Positions 25,519 through 34,358 of a DNA stretch of 64,000 nt are shown piece after piece (position 1 is the first letter of the stretch; every line of letters begins with the position of its first letter). The DNA is taken from positions 2,560,501 through 2,624,500 of the forward strand of contig NZ_LT629775.1 of assembly GCF_900105395.1 (NCBI RefSeq). The letters run 5' to 3'. A model generated the notes under the pieces. That model ran no database searches. It worked only from the letters and a program-made list of their open reading frames with translations, and was not told the origin of the DNA. The DNA is from Streptomyces sp. TLI_053 (GTDB taxonomy: Bacteria; Actinomycetota; Actinomycetes; Streptomycetales; Streptomycetaceae). The translations under genes were made by a program, and so were the position numbers.

Positions 25519-25677
25519 GGCCGCTCTCCTCCCAGCTGGTCGGTCAATTGGGAGGAACGTAACGGGACACACTGACAACGCGACGGGCAGGGAGGGGTAC
25601 TGAACGGTAGGAAGCGGCGGATCCCCGGTCGAACCACGTTCAAACCGCTCGAACGGGTGGCCGAATGCGACCCTCCG

Positions 25678-26955
25678 TCACCCCCCGCTGACGTCCAGTC
25701 GCAGAATCCGGTCGTCGCCCGGCCGCGGCGAGCCCCGGCCGTCGGTGTTGTCGGTGACGAGGAGCAGGGTGCCGTCCCCGTCGGCCGCCACGGTGCGCAG
25801 ACGGCCGTACTCGCCGCGGAGGAAGTCCTGCGGGGTGCCGACCGCCCCGGCGCCGTCCACCGGGACCCGCCAGAGCCGGGTACCGCGCAGCGCGGCCACC
25901 CACACGGCGCCGTCGGCGAAGGCGATCCCGCTCGGCGAGGCGTCGGCGGTGTGCCACTGGGCGACCGGGTCGGTGAAGCCCGCCCGTCCGGCGGTGCCCT
26001 CGACGGTGGGCCAGCCGCAGTTGCCGCCGGGGGTGATCAGGTTGAGCTCGTCCCAGGTGTCCTGGCCGAACTCCGAGGCCCAGAGCCGCCCCTGCGGGTC
26101 CCAGGCCAGCCCCTGGACGTTGCGGTGGCCGAGCGACCAGACCGGCGAGCCGGCGAACGGGTTGCCGGGCGCGGGGTCCCCGTCCCGGGTGAGACGGAGG
26201 ATCTTGCCGCCGAGGGAGTCGCGGTCCTGGGCGAGCGAGCGGTTGTCGGCGTCGCCGGTGCCCGCGTAGAGGAAGCCGTCCGGACCGAACGCGATCCGCC
26301 CGCCGTTGTGCCTGGGTCCGTGCGGGATGCCGCTGAACAGCACCGCGGGGGCGCCGAGTTGGGATCCGGCGGGCTTGGAGGGGTCGAGGTCGAGCCGGAC
26401 GATCCGGTTGTCCGAGCCGGTGGAGAGGTAGGCGTACACCCGGTGGTCGGTGGCGTGGTCGGGCGAGAGGGCGAGCCCGAGCAGGCCGCCCTCGCCGCCG
26501 GAGGTGACGCCCGGGACGGTACCGGCCACCGTCCTGCTGCCGTCCTTCGCCGAGACGCGCAGGATCCGGGCGCTGTCGCGCTCGGAGACCAGCAGGTCGC
26601 CCCCGGGCAGAACGGCAAGGCCCCAGGGGGACTTGAGGCCGTCGGCGACGGTGCCCCGGACGGCCACCGAGGCGGGCGCCGAGGGCGCCGACGCGGACGA
26701 CGCGGGGGCCGACGAGGCGGGCGCGGAGGACGCCGGAGCGGCGGACGTGGCCGGGGAGGACGTGGGCACCTCGGACGCCGCGGAGGCCGTCGGATCCGAA
26801 GCGGTCGGCCCGGAGGCCGTCGGAACGGGGACGGAGGCCGCGGCGTCCGAGGACGACCCGCCGGCCCGGTCCGGGCCGGCGGCCGAGGAGCAGCCGACCG
26901 CGGCGGCCGGGCCGAGAGCGATGGCGACGAGCAGGGCGACGGTACGGCGGGGCAT
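25678..26955 (-). CDS. PQQ-dependent sugar dehydrogenase-like lipoprotein
   Basis: 425 residues. A signal peptide ends in a lipobox (AVGCSS, Cys at about 22), so the protein should be anchored outside the membrane. A Ser/Ala/Pro-rich tether (about 25-105) leads to a six-blade beta-propeller of the glucose/sorbosone dehydrogenase family (LKSPWGLAVLPGGDLLVSERD, GGEGGLLGLALSPD, GPRHNGGRIAFGPDGFLY, LGHRNVQGLAWDPQGRLW, GGNCGWPTVEG). The GEGGLLG and GHRN motifs are those that bind PQQ and catalytic residues in the family. The natural substrate is unknown in actinobacteria. ATG 26955 follows GGGAGGGT. It is probably a single-gene unit with no clear link to the siderophore genes. Confidence 0.85.
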   Translation of the reverse strand: MPRRTVALLVAIALGPAAAVGCSSAAGPDRAGGSSSDAAASVPVPTASGPTASDPTASAASEVPTSSPATSAAPASSAPASSAPASSASAPSAPASVAVRGTVADGLKSPWGLAVLPGGDLLVSERDSARILRVSAKDGSRTVAGTVPGVTSGGEGGLLGLALSPDHATDHRVYAYLSTGSDNRIVRLDLDPSKPAGSQLGAPAVLFSGIPHGPRHNGGRIAFGPDGFLYAGTGDADNRSLAQDRDSLGGKILRLTRDGDPAPGNPFAGSPVWSLGHRNVQGLAWDPQGRLWASEFGQDTWDELNLITPGGNCGWPTVEGTAGRAGFTDPVAQWHTADASPSGIAFADGAVWVAALRGTRLWRVPVDGAGAVGTPQDFLRGEYGRLRTVAADGDGTLLLVTDNTDGRGSPRPGDDRILRLDVSGG

Positions 26956-27120
26956 CGGTGACCCTCCCGGAAGGCGGCGCGGGCGCGGCGGCGCGGACGT
27001 CCGGCGGACGCCCGTCCAGCAGACCACACCGGCCCCGGCGCCCGCCCGGCAACCCGCCGCGCCGGTCCCGCAACCCCGCGCGCCCCCCGGTCCGTTCGGG
27101 GGCTCCCCCGGGCGGCCCGG

Positions 27121-27912
27121 TCAGGCCGCCTTCCGGCTCCCCGCACGCGGGACGATCACCGGCGCGCCGTCCCCGGGGGCCGCGAGCACATCGCTGTCGA
27201 CGTCGTACAGCGCCCGCACCAGCGGCGCGTCCACCACCTCGCGCGGCGGACCGCAGGCGATCATCTCCCCGCCGCGCATCGCCACCACCAGGTCGGCGTA
27301 GCGGGCGGCCGCCGCGAGGTCGTGCAGCACCATGACGACGGTGCGCCCGCCCGCCGCGACCTCGCGCACCAGCTCCAGCACCTCGACGGCGTGGCCGAGG
27401 TCGAGGGCGCTGGTCGGCTCGTCGAGCAGGACCACCGGCGCGTCCTGGGCCAGCACCATGGCGAGCCAGCAGCGCTGCCGCTGCCCGCCGGAGAGCCGGT
27501 CGAGCCGGCGGTCGGCGAACTCCTCGACACCGGTCGCCCGCAGGGCCTCGCCGGTGAGCCGCTCGTCGTCGGCGGACCACTGCCGGAACAGACCCTGGTG
27601 CGGGTGGCGGCCGTAGCGGACCAGCCCCGCCACGGTGACCGCCTCCGGCGCCTGCGGGCTCTGCGGCAGCAGCGCGACCCGGTGGGCGGCCTGCCGCGGG
27701 CGCAGCTTCCAGACGTCCTCGCCGCCGACCAGCACCCGGCCGGAGTCGGGCCGGTGCAGCCGGGCGATCGCGCGCAGCAGGGTGGACTTGCCGCAGCCGT
27801 TCGGGCCGACGACGGCCACCACCTGCCCGCCGGGCACGGTGAGGTCGACGCCGCCGAGCACCGGGCGTCCGGGACCGTAGCCGGCCGTGAGGCCCTCGAC
27901 CGTCAACTCCAT
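27121..27912 (-). CDS. Ferric siderophore ABC transporter ATPase
   Basis: 263 residues of the FepC/FhuC class. Walker A GPNGCGKST (about 36-44), signature LSGGQRQR, Walker B VVLLDEPTSALD and the switch VLHDL are all present. It should power import of ferric siderophore through the FecCD permease encoded at 29389. ATG 27912 follows AAGGAA. It lies downstream of the binding-protein gene on the same strand but is separated from it by 256 bases and a hairpin at 28127-28163, so it may have its own promoter or be expressed by read-through. A short Arg-Lys-Ala-Ala tail ends the protein. Confidence 0.9.
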   Translation of the reverse strand: MELTVEGLTAGYGPGRPVLGGVDLTVPGGQVVAVVGPNGCGKSTLLRAIARLHRPDSGRVLVGGEDVWKLRPRQAAHRVALLPQSPQAPEAVTVAGLVRYGRHPHQGLFRQWSADDERLTGEALRATGVEEFADRRLDRLSGGQRQRCWLAMVLAQDAPVVLLDEPTSALDLGHAVEVLELVREVAAGGRTVVMVLHDLAAAARYADLVVAMRGGEMIACGPPREVVDAPLVRALYDVDSDVLAAPGDGAPVIVPRAGSRKAA

Positions 27913-28126
27913 GGCGGGTTCCTTCGATGGGAGAGCAGAAGGGGGACGGAACGGGGTGTCCGCCGCCCCCGGGAGCGGAACGGAGCGAGCGTCGCCCGGC
28001 CCTGTGAGCGGAACGGGCGTCGCCCGCCCCGGCGGACGGAGCGGGCGGCGGACGCCCCGGACACCGGAACGGGCGCCGCGCGCCCCGCCGGCGAAGCGGG
28101 CAGCGCACGCGCCGGAGAACGAAGCG

Positions 28127-28163
28127 GGCGGCGGGCGTCCCGTGAGGAGGGACGCCCGCCGCC
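28127..28163 (-). terminator. 15-bp hairpin after the siderophore-binding lipoprotein gene
   Basis: Arms 28127-28141 and 28149-28163 pair perfectly around a 7-base loop, six bases past the stop of the leftward gene at 28169. This tight placement suggests a terminator or a 3' stabiliser that sets binding protein above ATPase expression. The rest of the 256-base gap is imperfect GGAACGGGCGTCGCCC-like repeats. Confidence 0.7.
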
Positions 28164-28168
28164 TGCGG

Positions 28169-29224
28169 TCACTTGGCGCCGAGCGCCTTGCTGATGTCGC
28201 CGATCACGACGTCGGCCGCGAGCGGGCCGCCGCGGGTCGACCAGACCGAACCGTCCACGGTCACGGTGTGGTTGTTCTTCACCGCGCCGAGCTCCTGGTA
28301 GGCGGGCTTGGACTGGACGTCCTTCAGCGCGGCCTTGCCGTCGTCGGTGAGGGTGGACAGGAACAGCCAGTCGCCGTCGATCTCGTTGATCTTCTCCAGG
28401 CTCAGTGCCGGGGTGTGGGCGTTGCCGTCCTTGTCCTGGGCCTGCGGGCGGGTCAGACCCATGTCGAGGGCGACGCCGCTGGCGAACTGCTTCTTCTCCA
28501 TCCAGCTGGGGCCGGTCGGGTTCCAGCGGACGATGGAGACGGCCTTGCCCTTGTTCTCGCCGAGCTCGCCGCCGGCCTTGGCGGCCTTGGCGTCGTAGTC
28601 GGCGATGACCTTGTTGGCCTGGTCCAGCTTGTTGACGGCGTTGCCGATGCCGCGGAAGGAGAGCTTCCAGTCGTCGGTCGGGGCCATGGTGACGACGGTG
28701 GCCGGGGTGATCTCGCGCAGCTGCTTGAGGACCTGCTGGTCCTGCATGTCGCCGGCCAGGATGAGGTCGGGCTTGGCGGCGATGACCTTGTCCATGACGG
28801 GCTGGAGCAGGTTGCCGACCACCGGGATGCCCTGGACCTTGTCCTTCAGGTACGCCGGCGGCTCGTTGAGGCCCTGGCCGTTGGTGATGCCGGCCGGCTT
28901 GAGGCCGAGGGCGAGCACCGCGTCGAGGTCCTCCTGGGTGAGGGTGACGATGCGCTTGGGCTCGGCGGGGATCTCGACGGCGGTGCCGGTGGCGTCCTTG
29001 ACGGTCCGCTTGTCGCCGGCGGCCGGGGCGGCCGGGCTGCCCGCGGCGGCGGTCGTGGCGCCGGTGGTGGCGGCGGCGGACGGGGAGCCCTTGTCGGAGG
29101 ACGCCTTGTCGGAGGAGCCCGACGAGCCGCAGCCGACGAGCAGGAGCGTGGCCGCCCCGGTGGCGGCCACCGCCTGGACCGCACGACGGCGGGCGAGGTG
29201 CAGCGGGCTCTGGGGGGTCGACAT
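28169..29224 (-). CDS. Ferric siderophore-binding lipoprotein
   Basis: 351 residues of the FepB/FecB periplasmic-binding class III fold. A twin-arginine-like RRRAVQAVAATGA stretch leads to a lipobox (LLVGCGSS, Cys at about 32), then a Ser/Ala-rich tether. The binding domains show TVKDATGTAVEIPAEPKRIVTLTQEDLDAVLALG, AAKPDLILAGDMQDQ and the C-terminal WSTRGGPLAADVVIGDI. It should capture ferric siderophore outside the membrane and pass it to the permease. ATG 29224 follows GGAGG. It diverges from the permease gene, and the shared 164-base gap contains an iron box, so both are probably repressed by an iron-loaded DmdR/IdeR-type regulator. Confidence 0.92.
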   Translation of the reverse strand: MSTPQSPLHLARRRAVQAVAATGAATLLLVGCGSSGSSDKASSDKGSPSAAATTGATTAAAGSPAAPAAGDKRTVKDATGTAVEIPAEPKRIVTLTQEDLDAVLALGLKPAGITNGQGLNEPPAYLKDKVQGIPVVGNLLQPVMDKVIAAKPDLILAGDMQDQQVLKQLREITPATVVTMAPTDDWKLSFRGIGNAVNKLDQANKVIADYDAKAAKAGGELGENKGKAVSIVRWNPTGPSWMEKKQFASGVALDMGLTRPQAQDKDGNAHTPALSLEKINEIDGDWLFLSTLTDDGKAALKDVQSKPAYQELGAVKNNHTVTVDGSVWSTRGGPLAADVVIGDISKALGAK

Positions 29225-29370
29225 GGATGCCTCCGGGCAGGGGTGTTACGTACGGGCGGTACGGACGACAGTGCGGTGTGCGGCGGTGCAGCGGTGGTGC
29301 GTCGGAACGAACCAGGACGATCCGGACGGATGCGACCCCGGCTCGGACACCCGTCCGACCGCGCTGACCA

Positions 29371-29389
29371 TTAGGTTAGCCTTACCTTA
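29371..29389. promoter_or_regulatory. Iron box (DmdR/IdeR-type operator) overlapping the permease start codon
   Basis: TTAGGTTAGCCTTACCTTA agrees with the actinobacterial iron-box consensus at most positions. It lies between the divergent binding-protein and permease genes. Its last A is the first base of the permease ATG, so a bound repressor would cover the start of the coding region. Confidence 0.85.
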
Positions 29390-31560
29390 TGACATTGTCG
29401 CAAGTGGGTGCCGTCGAAGCGGCCGGTGCGGACCCCTCCGTGCCCGCACCGCCGACGGCCGACCGGTCCCGCCGCACCGCCCGGATCGCCCTCGGCGGCA
29501 TCCTCGCCGCGCTGCTCGCCCTGACGGCGCTCTCGCTGTCCGTCGGCGCCGGCGAGGTCGGCCCCGGCCGCGTGCTGGACTACCTGCTCGACACCGACGG
29601 CGCCCGCGCCGACAGTCACCTCGCCCTGGTCGTCGGCGACCTGCGCCTCCCCCGCACCCTGACCTCCCTGCTGGTCGGCGCCGCGCTCGGGGTGGCCGGC
29701 GCCCAGCTCCAGGCCGTCACCCGCAATCCGCTCGCCGAGACCGGCCTGCTCGGCGTCAACGCCGGCGCCTCGCTGGGCGTCGTCCTCGGCATCGCCGTGC
29801 TCGGCGTCCAGACCTCCTACGGCTACCTCGCCTTCGCCTTCGGCGGCGCCGTCCTGGCCAGCGGACTCGTCCTGGCGATCGCCGGCAGCCGGGGCGGCGG
29901 CTCCCCGATGCGACTCGTCCTCGGCGGCTCCGCCGTCGGTGCCACCTTCGGCGGCCTCACCGGCGTACTGATCGTCAACTCCCCCGAGGCGTACGACCGC
30001 TACCGGGTCTGGGTGCTCGGCTCGCTGGCCGGTGTGGAGGGCTGGACGACACTGAGCCAGCTCGCCCCGGTGCTCGGGGTCGGCTTCGTGGTCGCCCTGC
30101 TCACCACCCGGCCGCTGTCCGCGCTCGCGCTCGGCGACGACCTGGCCCGCGGCCTCGGCCACCGCCCCGGCGCCACCCGCGCCGCCGTCGCCCTCGCCGT
30201 CACCCTGCTCACCGCCTCCGCCGTCGCCCTCGCCGGGCCGATCTCCTTCCTCGGCCTGCTCGCCGGCTTCGTGGCCCGGGCCGCCGCCGGCCCCCGGGTC
30301 GGCCGGCTCACCCTGCTCGCCGGGCTGGTCGGCGCCGCCGTGCTGACCGGGGCGGACGTGCTCGCCCGAGTGGTCGCCCGCCCCTTCGAGGCCCCCGTCT
30401 CGGTCATCGTCGCGCTGATCGGCGCGCCCGCGCTGATCGCCATCGTGCGGTCCAGGAAGACCGCCGCGCTCGGCCTGACCGACACCGCCCCCGCCGAGTC
30501 CTCCGGCCGGAGCGGCCACCCGGAGGAGAAGCCGCCCAGGCCGGACGTGGTGCTCCGGCGCGGCGCGCTGTCCGTCCTGCTCCCGCGGCGCCCGGCGCTG
30601 GCGGCGCTCGGCCTCGCCGTCGCCCTGCTCGCCGCCGTGGTGGTCTCCGCGCACGCCGGACAGAGCGAACTCGACCTCGGCTCCACCTTCCGGGCCGTCT
30701 TCGGCTACGGCGACCGCCTGGACGTCCTGCTGGTGCAGAAGTTCCGGCTCGGCCGGATCGTCGCCGGCCTGGCCGCCGGCGCCGCGCTCGGCCTGGCCGG
30801 CTGCCTCACCCAGACCCTGGCCCGCAACCGGCTCGCCACCCCCGAACTGCTCGGTGTCAACGACGGAGCCACCGCCGCCGTACTGATCTCCGTCACCGCC
30901 ACCGGCGCGTTCGGCGCCTGGTGGGCCGGACCGATCGGCGCGCTGGTCGCCGTCGCCGTGGTCACCGCCGTCTCCGGCGGCCTCGGCGCCCGCGGCTACC
31001 GGGTGCTCGTGGTCGGCCTCGCCATGTCGGCGCTCGCCTCCGCGGTCATCCAGGTCGCGATGGCCCGGCGCTCGCTCAGTTCCGCCTCCTCGCTGTACGT
31101 CTGGACCTCCGGCAGCCTCAACGGCCGGGACTACGAGGTCGCCACCCCGGTGCTGATCGGCCTCGCCGTGCTGGTGCCGGTCGCGCTGGTGGTGGCCCGC
31201 CGGCTCGCGGTGCTGCGCTTCGACGACAACGTGGCCTCCTCGCTCGGCGTCGACCCCGGCCGGGTCCGGCTCGTCTGCCTGCTGCTGGCGGTGGCACTCG
31301 CCGGACTCGCCGTCGGGATCTGCGGACCGGTCGGCTTCGTCGCGCTGGCCGCACCGGTCGTCGCCGGCCGGCTGGCCGGGCCGTCCCGCGTCCCGGTGCT
31401 CGGCTCGGCCCTGGTCGGCGCGGTGCTCATCGTGCTCGCCGACACCCTCGGCCGGGTACTGATCTCCGGTGTCGAGATCCCGGTCGGCATCGTCACCACC
31501 GTGCTCGGCGGCCCGTTCCTGCTCTGGGTGTTGCTCGGCCGCAAGGGCAACCCCGCCTGA
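29389..31560 (+). CDS. Fused double FecCD ferric siderophore permease
   Basis: 723 residues made of two tandem FecCD permease units (about 1-365 and 395-723), like FhuB, each with about ten membrane helices. Both halves carry the family signatures: RLPRTLTSLLVGAALGVAGAQLQAVTRNPLAETGLLGVNAG in the first and the KFRLGRIVAGLAAGAALGLAGCLTQTLARNRLATPELLGVND version in the second, plus GPISFLGL and GPVGFVAL ATPase-contact loops. One polypeptide can thus make the whole channel. ATG 29389 overlaps the iron box and has no ribosome binding site, so the message may be leaderless, or a GTG five codons in (29404) may be used. The esterase gene follows after 19 bases in the same operon. Confidence 0.9.
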   Translation: MTLSQVGAVEAAGADPSVPAPPTADRSRRTARIALGGILAALLALTALSLSVGAGEVGPGRVLDYLLDTDGARADSHLALVVGDLRLPRTLTSLLVGAALGVAGAQLQAVTRNPLAETGLLGVNAGASLGVVLGIAVLGVQTSYGYLAFAFGGAVLASGLVLAIAGSRGGGSPMRLVLGGSAVGATFGGLTGVLIVNSPEAYDRYRVWVLGSLAGVEGWTTLSQLAPVLGVGFVVALLTTRPLSALALGDDLARGLGHRPGATRAAVALAVTLLTASAVALAGPISFLGLLAGFVARAAAGPRVGRLTLLAGLVGAAVLTGADVLARVVARPFEAPVSVIVALIGAPALIAIVRSRKTAALGLTDTAPAESSGRSGHPEEKPPRPDVVLRRGALSVLLPRRPALAALGLAVALLAAVVVSAHAGQSELDLGSTFRAVFGYGDRLDVLLVQKFRLGRIVAGLAAGAALGLAGCLTQTLARNRLATPELLGVNDGATAAVLISVTATGAFGAWWAGPIGALVAVAVVTAVSGGLGARGYRVLVVGLAMSALASAVIQVAMARRSLSSASSLYVWTSGSLNGRDYEVATPVLIGLAVLVPVALVVARRLAVLRFDDNVASSLGVDPGRVRLVCLLLAVALAGLAVGICGPVGFVALAAPVVAGRLAGPSRVPVLGSALVGAVLIVLADTLGRVLISGVEIPVGIVTTVLGGPFLLWVLLGRKGNPA

Positions 31561-31579
31561 TCATCGAGGAGTTCCCACC

Positions 31580-32752
31580 GTGCAGAATGAACATCCTGTC
31601 GTCGACGACACGTTCTGGGCCCGGGTGGCCGCCGAGGGCGCCCCGCTGGTCGACGCCGACCCCGAGGACCCGGCCTACCGGCAGGTGACCTTCGTGCTGC
31701 GCGACGAGCCGGGCGAGGAGCCGTACGACGGCGTGCTCGCGCTCGTCCACACCGTCACCGACAAGGACCGGCACGCCGGCGACCTCACCCCGCACCTGAT
31801 GGAGCGCCGGGCCGGCGGCTGGTCGCGCACCTACCGGCTGCGCGCCGACCACCGGGCGTCCTACCAGCTGTACCCGGTGCGCGGGGCCGTCCCCGGCACC
31901 CGGCGGGCGGACTGGCTGAAGGTCCTGGACGACGCCCGCCCCGACCCGCTCGACCGGGGCCCGCGGCTGCCCGGCCGCGACGGGCGCCACCCCTCCTCGG
32001 TGCTCGCCCTGCCCGAGGCGCTCGCCCAGCCGTACGCCGAGCGCCGCCCGGAGGTGCCGCGCGGGCGCACCGTGCGCGCCGAGGCGGCCGGGCGGACCGT
32101 CGACGTCCACCTGCCCGCCGGGCACCGTCCGGACGGCGACCCCTACCCGGTGCTGGTCCTGCTGGACGGCGACGTGTGGGGCGGGCAGCTGTCGGTCGGC
32201 GACACCCTGGACAACCTGACCGCCGAGGGGCTGATCCCGCCGACCGTCGCGCTGCTCGTCCACACCCCGCCCCGGACCCGCCCAGAGGACCTCAGCTGCA
32301 ACCCGGACTTCGTCGACCTGCTGGCCGACCGGGTGCTGCCCTGGGCCGGCGCCGAGTACCGGGTCACTGCCGACCCGGCCCGCACGGTCATCGCCGGCCA
32401 GAGCGCGGGCGGGCTGACCGCCGCCTTCGCCGCCTTCCACCGGCCGGCCCGGTTCGGAAACGCGCTCTCCCAGTCCGGCTCGTTCTGGTGGCCCGACGCG
32501 ACCGAGCTCAACGACGGCAGCGAGTGGCTCACCCGTCAGTTCGCCGCCGCCGAGCGGCGCGACGCCCGCTTCTGGGTGGAGGCAGGCCTCCAGGAATGGC
32601 TGCTGCTCCCCCAGAACCGCAACCTGCGCGACGTGCTGCTCGACCGGGGCTACGACCTCGCCTACCGGGAGTTCAACGGCGGGCACGACTACGCCTGCTG
32701 GCGCGGGGGCCTGGCCGACGGCCTGGTCCACCTGCTGGGGCGGCGCGGCTGA
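31580..32752 (+). CDS. Enterochelin esterase-like ferric siderophore hydrolase
   Basis: 390 residues of the Fes family. The N-terminal sandwich domain (residues about 30-150, VTFVLRDEPGEEPYDG, GGWSRTYRLRADHRASYQLYP) precedes an alpha/beta hydrolase with nucleophile motif GQSAGG, PVLVLLDGDVWG and the C-terminal His in FNGGHDYACWRGGL. It should cleave ester bonds of a trilactone catecholate to release iron in the cytosol. A cyclic or linear tri-ester product from the Thr-containing NRPS here would be the substrate. GTG 31580 follows GAGGAG. It lies 19 bases after the permease, hence co-transcribed and iron-regulated. Confidence 0.9.
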   Translation: MQNEHPVVDDTFWARVAAEGAPLVDADPEDPAYRQVTFVLRDEPGEEPYDGVLALVHTVTDKDRHAGDLTPHLMERRAGGWSRTYRLRADHRASYQLYPVRGAVPGTRRADWLKVLDDARPDPLDRGPRLPGRDGRHPSSVLALPEALAQPYAERRPEVPRGRTVRAEAAGRTVDVHLPAGHRPDGDPYPVLVLLDGDVWGGQLSVGDTLDNLTAEGLIPPTVALLVHTPPRTRPEDLSCNPDFVDLLADRVLPWAGAEYRVTADPARTVIAGQSAGGLTAAFAAFHRPARFGNALSQSGSFWWPDATELNDGSEWLTRQFAAAERRDARFWVEAGLQEWLLLPQNRNLRDVLLDRGYDLAYREFNGGHDYACWRGGLADGLVHLLGRRG

Positions 32753-32765
32753 CGCCCGGGCTGCC

Positions 32766-32802
32766 GGGGGTGGTGGGCGCGGCCGCCGCGCCCACCACCC
32801 CC
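32766..32802. terminator. Bidirectional 17-bp hairpin between esterase and carbonic anhydrase genes
   Basis: Arms 32766-32782 and 32786-32802 are perfect complements around a 3-base loop. They sit between convergent stops at 32752 and 32807 and can end both transcripts. Confidence 0.8.
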
Positions 32803-32806
32803 GCGC

Positions 32807-33304
32807 TCAGAGCTCGACCTCCGTGAGGACCCCGGTCGCGACGTCGAACACGAAGCCGCGCACGGACCGGGTGTGCGGGACGAACGGGCTGGTCCGGATC
32901 CGCGCGGCCGACTGCCGGACGTCGGTCTCCAGGTCGGCGAAGGCCTCCGCCGCCCACGGCGGCTTGACCCCGGTCTCCTTCCGGATCTCCTCGCGGAAGG
33001 CGTCGTCGCCGAAGGTGAGCATTCCGCAGTCGGTGTGGTGCACGAGGATGATCTCCTCGGTCCCGAGCAGTCGCTGGCTGATCGCCAGCGAGCGGATGGC
33101 GTCGTCCGTGGCGACGCCGCCGGCGTTGCGGATCACGTGCGAGTCGCCCTCGGCGAGACCGAGCGCGCCGTACACGTTGAGCCGGGCGTCCATGCAGGCC
33201 AGGACGGCCGTGCGGCGGGCGGGCGGGAGCGGCAGCGGACCCTCGAAGCCCGCGGCGTACTCGGAGTTGTTGCGGAGGTAGTGGTCGGTGGCGGTGTCGG
33301 TCAT
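32807..33304 (-). CDS. Beta-class carbonic anhydrase
   Basis: 165 residues. Zinc ligands are visible as Cys37-x-Asp39-x-Arg41 (ACMDARLNV) and His90-x-x-Cys93 (LVHHTDCG), with the family's IRNAGG motif between. It should interconvert CO2 and bicarbonate in the cytoplasm. The short length fits the small Mycobacterium Rv1284-like subgroup. ATG 33304 has GAAGGGAA some distance upstream. A 24-codon leader peptide gene of a type seen ahead of actinobacterial sulfur-related genes lies 242 bases upstream, hinting at attenuation control. It is not an obvious part of siderophore biosynthesis. Confidence 0.92.
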   Translation of the reverse strand: MTDTATDHYLRNNSEYAAGFEGPLPLPPARRTAVLACMDARLNVYGALGLAEGDSHVIRNAGGVATDDAIRSLAISQRLLGTEEIILVHHTDCGMLTFGDDAFREEIRKETGVKPPWAAEAFADLETDVRQSAARIRTSPFVPHTRSVRGFVFDVATGVLTEVEL

Positions 33305-33546
33305 GGCGGACGGACGTTCCCTTCGGTGCGGTCGGACCTTCGGTGCGGTCGGATCGTGGTCGTCCGGGACACGGGGCCGCCCGCCGGTGTGCGGGGGGCG
33401 GCCGGCGCGCCCGGGACGGCGCCGCGCGGGCGCGGACCGGCCCGCCCGGAGGCGGCGGACCGTGCGCGGCGGCGGACGACGGCCGTCGGGTGCGGCGCCG
33501 CCCTGCGGAGCGGCGCGGCCCGACCGGCCGGGGATCGATCGATCGA
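33305..33546 (-). promoter_or_regulatory. Structured leader between the leader peptide and carbonic anhydrase genes
   Basis: This 242-base stretch follows the short peptide gene and precedes the carbonic anhydrase start. It contains an inverted repeat with 8-bp arms at 33375-33382 and 33396-33403, further GC-rich partial inverted repeats, and four tandem GATC units (33533-33548) that run into the peptide's stop codon. An attenuator is plausible but no alternative antiterminator pairing was worked out. Confidence 0.35.
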
Positions 33547-33621
33547 TCAGAAGGTGACCGGACAGCCGGTGGAGTGGATGCGGCCGAAGTCGATGTGACG
33601 ACGGCGGACGAGCACGGTCAT
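33547..33621 (-). CDS. Short leader peptide (RRRHID...GCP type)
   Basis: 24 codons from ATG 33621 to TGA. The product has an arginine/histidine run (VRRRHIDFGR) and ends with STGCPVTF. Peptides with an Arg-Arg-His-(Ile/Val)-Asp core and a Ser...Cys-Pro end recur upstream of actinobacterial sulfur-assimilation and related operons and are annotated there as putative leader peptides; this is recalled, not searched. The single Cys codon near the stop could let ribosome stalling sense cysteine supply. It is read toward the carbonic anhydrase gene on the same strand. Confidence 0.65.
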   Translation of the reverse strand: MTVLVRRRHIDFGRIHSTGCPVTF

Positions 33622-33731
33622 GCGGGCACCGTACCGCCCACCGCACCCGCCCGCCGGGCGAATCCGGCATTCTCCACCCCCTCGGGCGACGGCGCCGGCG
33701 GCACGGGACCGCCGGGGCGCCCCACCCGCCG

Positions 33732-34304
33732 TCAGACCTGCCGCGGGGCGGCGTCGACGGCCGGTGCGCGCAGACTCCGGGCCACCGAAGCGAGCAGCAG
33801 GCCCCCCGGGGCGATGCCCGCCACCACCGCGACGACGGCGGCCGGGGCGTCGGCCGCGGCGAGGACGACGCCCGCCGCGCCGCACACCGACATGGCGGCC
33901 GCCAGCACGTTGAGCGCGGGCCGCCGCCAGACCGCCGCCAGGCCGAAGAAGTGCAGACCGACCACCAGGGCGATCCAGCCGACGGTGGCCTTCGGTGCGT
34001 GCAGCACGGGGTTGACGACGACGAGGCCGGCCAGGCCGACGGCCACCTCGGCGGCCACCACCAGCCGGTAGTCGCGGCCGAACAGGGGTACCGCGGGAGC
34101 GGCGGAGCCACCCGCCCGGGCGGGGGCGACCGGACGACGGCGCATGACCAGGAACAGCCGGAGGAACACCAGGATCGCGAGGACCCGGAGCAGCGCGGCG
34201 GCGGCTCCGGGGAGGGCACCGGCGTTCGCCAGGACGAACGCGAGGCCGAAGGCGGCACCGATCAACGGGGCGGTCGGTTTGTTGTGCACAGCACAGAATC
34301 TCAT
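33732..34304 (-). CDS. Small integral membrane protein of unknown function
   Basis: 190 residues with about six hydrophobic segments (PLIGAAFGLAFVLANAGAL, LLRVLAILVFLRLFLVM, YRLVVAAEVAVGLAGLVVV, GWIALVVGLHFFGLAAVW, LNVLAAAMSVCGAAGVVLA, VVAVVAGIAPGGLLLASVA). No enzyme motif or family was recognised. ATG 34304 is preferred; TTG 34307 just before is an alternative. No strong ribosome binding site is visible. It diverges from the GNAT gene, sharing a 93-base promoter region with a perfect palindrome. It may be a simple membrane regulator or transporter-like protein; nothing supports one. Confidence 0.7.
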   Translation of the reverse strand: MRFCAVHNKPTAPLIGAAFGLAFVLANAGALPGAAAALLRVLAILVFLRLFLVMRRRPVAPARAGGSAAPAVPLFGRDYRLVVAAEVAVGLAGLVVVNPVLHAPKATVGWIALVVGLHFFGLAAVWRRPALNVLAAAMSVCGAAGVVLAAADAPAAVVAVVAGIAPGGLLLASVARSLRAPAVDAAPRQV

Positions 34305-34358
34305 CAATGTGGATCATGGAGCAAAACCCGGACGGGACACCGCGGGGACCAGTACCGT

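Noticed and set aside
25519..25578. TTG start for the DUF4132 gene
   Set aside because: GTG 25518 has a near-perfect GGGAGGAGAG site just upstream; the extra residues are not like the family.
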